A stretch of DNA of 35,751 bases from Nanobdellota archaeon (GTDB lineage Archaea; Nanobdellota; Nanobdellia; Pacearchaeales; GW2011-AR1). The DNA is taken from assembly GCA_030641715.1 (NCBI GenBank), contig DAOWGX010000018.1:1-35751 (forward strand), given 5' to 3'. The position numbers and the translations under genes were made by a program. Positions 34,143 through 35,751 of this stretch are shown here, one piece after another; position 1 is the stretch's first letter; every line of letters starts with the position of its first letter. The notes beneath the pieces are model-generated. The model made no database searches. It saw nothing but the letters and a program-made list of their open reading frames with translations, and was not told the DNA's origin.

Positions 34143-35672
34143 TTATGCAACACCGTACTTTTTTAATACGGCTTGAGGGTTTTTCTGATAGTCGTTGATG
34201 ACTCTTTGAACTTCTTCATATCCAAGAACTTTTTTTTGGAAAAATGTATAAAGTAGTTTTGTCCGGGTTTCGAATTCTTTCTGCAGGATTTCTTGAGAAA
34301 TGCCGTATTTTAATGAAATTTTACTGAACATGTTGTTTTCTTTTTTAAAGTAAAATTTATCGTCGGCAGGATTCCAACTACCAGGTGTATTGGTTGATGC
34401 AGTTCCATCTTTGTCAATTTTGATAATCTCGACGATTTCTCGAAGTCTTCTTGTCTCGTGACCATTAACGATAGCGTGTGTCATAATTACTATAGCGTCC
34501 AAACTGTTAATCAGCATTGGGCTAAGATTAATTGGGGGTGTTTCTAATCGTTGGATAACTGAATCAACTGAATCGGCGTGCATTGTGGATATGGAAGCGT
34601 GACCAGATGCCATGCCTTGAAATAAGACCGATGCTTCTTTGCCTCGTACTTCACCTACGATTACATAGTCTGGATTTTGTCTAAAGGATCCTTTAAGTAA
34701 GCTAAACATGTCGATGTCTCCAACTCCTTGACCTGAAACCCCCGTTCTAACAACTGAAGGTAGCCAGTTTTCTTTTGGTAAATTTAATTCACGAGTGTCT
34801 TCAATTGAAACGATCCTGTTTTCTTGTGGGATAAAAAATGCGAGAGCATTTAACAATGTAGTTTTACCTGAAGAGGTTCCCCCAACAATCATAATGTTTG
34901 ATTGGTATTGCAGGAGAATCCAAAAGTAAGCAAGCATTTCCGGACTGAGTTCATGGAAACCAATTAATTGTATCGGAGTCCATGGTGTCTTGGTAAATTT
35001 ACGAATGGTAAAGGTAGGTCCTTTTGAGCTAATATCTTGAGTATAGGTCGCATTGACCCTGGATCCGTCGGGCAAACTACCGTCTAGCATTGGAGAGGCG
35101 TAAGAAATATAACGTCCGGTTTTTTGTGCTAATTTCTCAACGAAATTTGATAGTTTATCCATATTATTAAATTTTACGTTCGTTTTAATGTTTCGAAAGA
35201 CTCGATGAACAATATACATTGATTCGTTGACTCCATTACACTCAATGTCTTCGATAAAATAGTCTCTCATCATAGGTTCAATTTCATTTAATCCAATGAA
35301 ATTTCTATAAAGGTAATAAAACATTTTTTTAAAGGAATCTTCTTCGATAGTTAATCCTAATTCTGAAATAATCAGTCGTGATGTTTTGTTGAAATAGTCA
35401 ATTAGGTTTTCCTTTGTTTTTTCTCCTTCCAGGATATTTAAGTTAACAATTTCTTTCATTGCTTGCTCAATTCGGTCAAGATTCTTTTTTTCGTCTTCGC
35501 TAAGTATTGGCTCCTCTATGTCATAAATAACTTCCCCTGTTTTTACGTCATAATAAATATGAATGGAAACATAGGGTTCAATCACCATATAACGTACATC
35601 AATCTGAGTTTTATCATCAAATTGTGGAAGCGAGGGAACTTGAGGATTGAGGTTTATTTTAATGCTATCCAT
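34143..35672 (-). CDS. Type II/IV secretion ATPase (FlaI/TadA/VirB11-like)
   Basis: IMIVGGTSSGKTTLLNALAFFIP Walker A, SIEDTRELNLP, FRQNPDYVIVGEVRGKEA, GHASISTMHADS. Confidence 0.95.
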   Translation of the reverse strand: MDSIKINLNPQVPSLPQFDDKTQIDVRYMVIEPYVSIHIYYDVKTGEVIYDIEEPILSEDEKKNLDRIEQAMKEIVNLNILEGEKTKENLIDYFNKTSRLIISELGLTIEEDSFKKMFYYLYRNFIGLNEIEPMMRDYFIEDIECNGVNESMYIVHRVFRNIKTNVKFNNMDKLSNFVEKLAQKTGRYISYASPMLDGSLPDGSRVNATYTQDISSKGPTFTIRKFTKTPWTPIQLIGFHELSPEMLAYFWILLQYQSNIMIVGGTSSGKTTLLNALAFFIPQENRIVSIEDTRELNLPKENWLPSVVRTGVSGQGVGDIDMFSLLKGSFRQNPDYVIVGEVRGKEASVLFQGMASGHASISTMHADSVDSVIQRLETPPINLSPMLINSLDAIVIMTHAIVNGHETRRLREIVEIIKIDKDGTASTNTPGSWNPADDKFYFKKENNMFSKISLKYGISQEILQKEFETRTKLLYTFFQKKVLGYEEVQRVINDYQKNPQAVLKKYGVA

Positions 35673-35751
35673 CTTAAAGAATCTTTAGAGTTTTAAATAA
35701 TAAATTGAATTTTATTAATTCTCTAAATCCCCTTTCAGATAATCTAATTAT

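Noticed and set aside
1-35751. CRISPR array, integrase/transposase, or canonical toxin-antitoxin or defence system
   Set aside because: No regularly spaced repeats, Cas, transposase or integrase motifs seen. The RHH-like gene at 2211 has no adjacent recognisable toxin, and the NYN/GNAT genes lack a recognisable antitoxin partner.

Overview
The window looks archaeal: AT-rich, with TATA-box/leaderless-style promoters, an archaeal DnaG primase, SRP RNA, DUF2073 with an Era-like GTPase, and a FlaI/FlaJ-type pilus. It probably comes from a DPANN lineage of Pace-/Woesearchaeota type, but that is inference. Housekeeping genes include SMC (partial), endonuclease IV-like, dnaG, Era-like GTPase + DUF2073, acdA/acdB, a YvcK/CofD-like protein, 2-oxoacid:ferredoxin oxidoreductase subunits, TsaC/YrdC, TatD, HerA-like ATPase, SRP RNA and tRNA-Ser(GCU). 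Interspersed are several surface/pilin-like loci: an 893-aa PKD-like protein with pilin-like proteins, a beta-helix adhesin cassette, and an archaeal type IV pilus operon. Best leads: (1) an intergenic + strand element with three tandem C(UUCG)G hairpins and a T-tract, whose G-U wobble asymmetry fixes the RNA strand; (2) a 10-G tract at the start codon of a tail-fibre-like beta-helix protein, with an upstream leaderless-type ATG that would come in frame after a 1-nt slip; (3) a duplicated acdB 3'-end fragment flanking that surface-protein cassette as a direct repeat; (4) accessory genes (GNAT-GNAT-NYN-kinase) between the kor subunits, coupled by 4-nt start/stop overlaps through two micro-ORFs absent from the ORF track; (5) tandem ultra-acidic micropeptides; (6) two GTATAC sites one helical turn apart upstream of a ribbon-helix-helix-like gene. 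All calls are by eye; no searches or folding were run.
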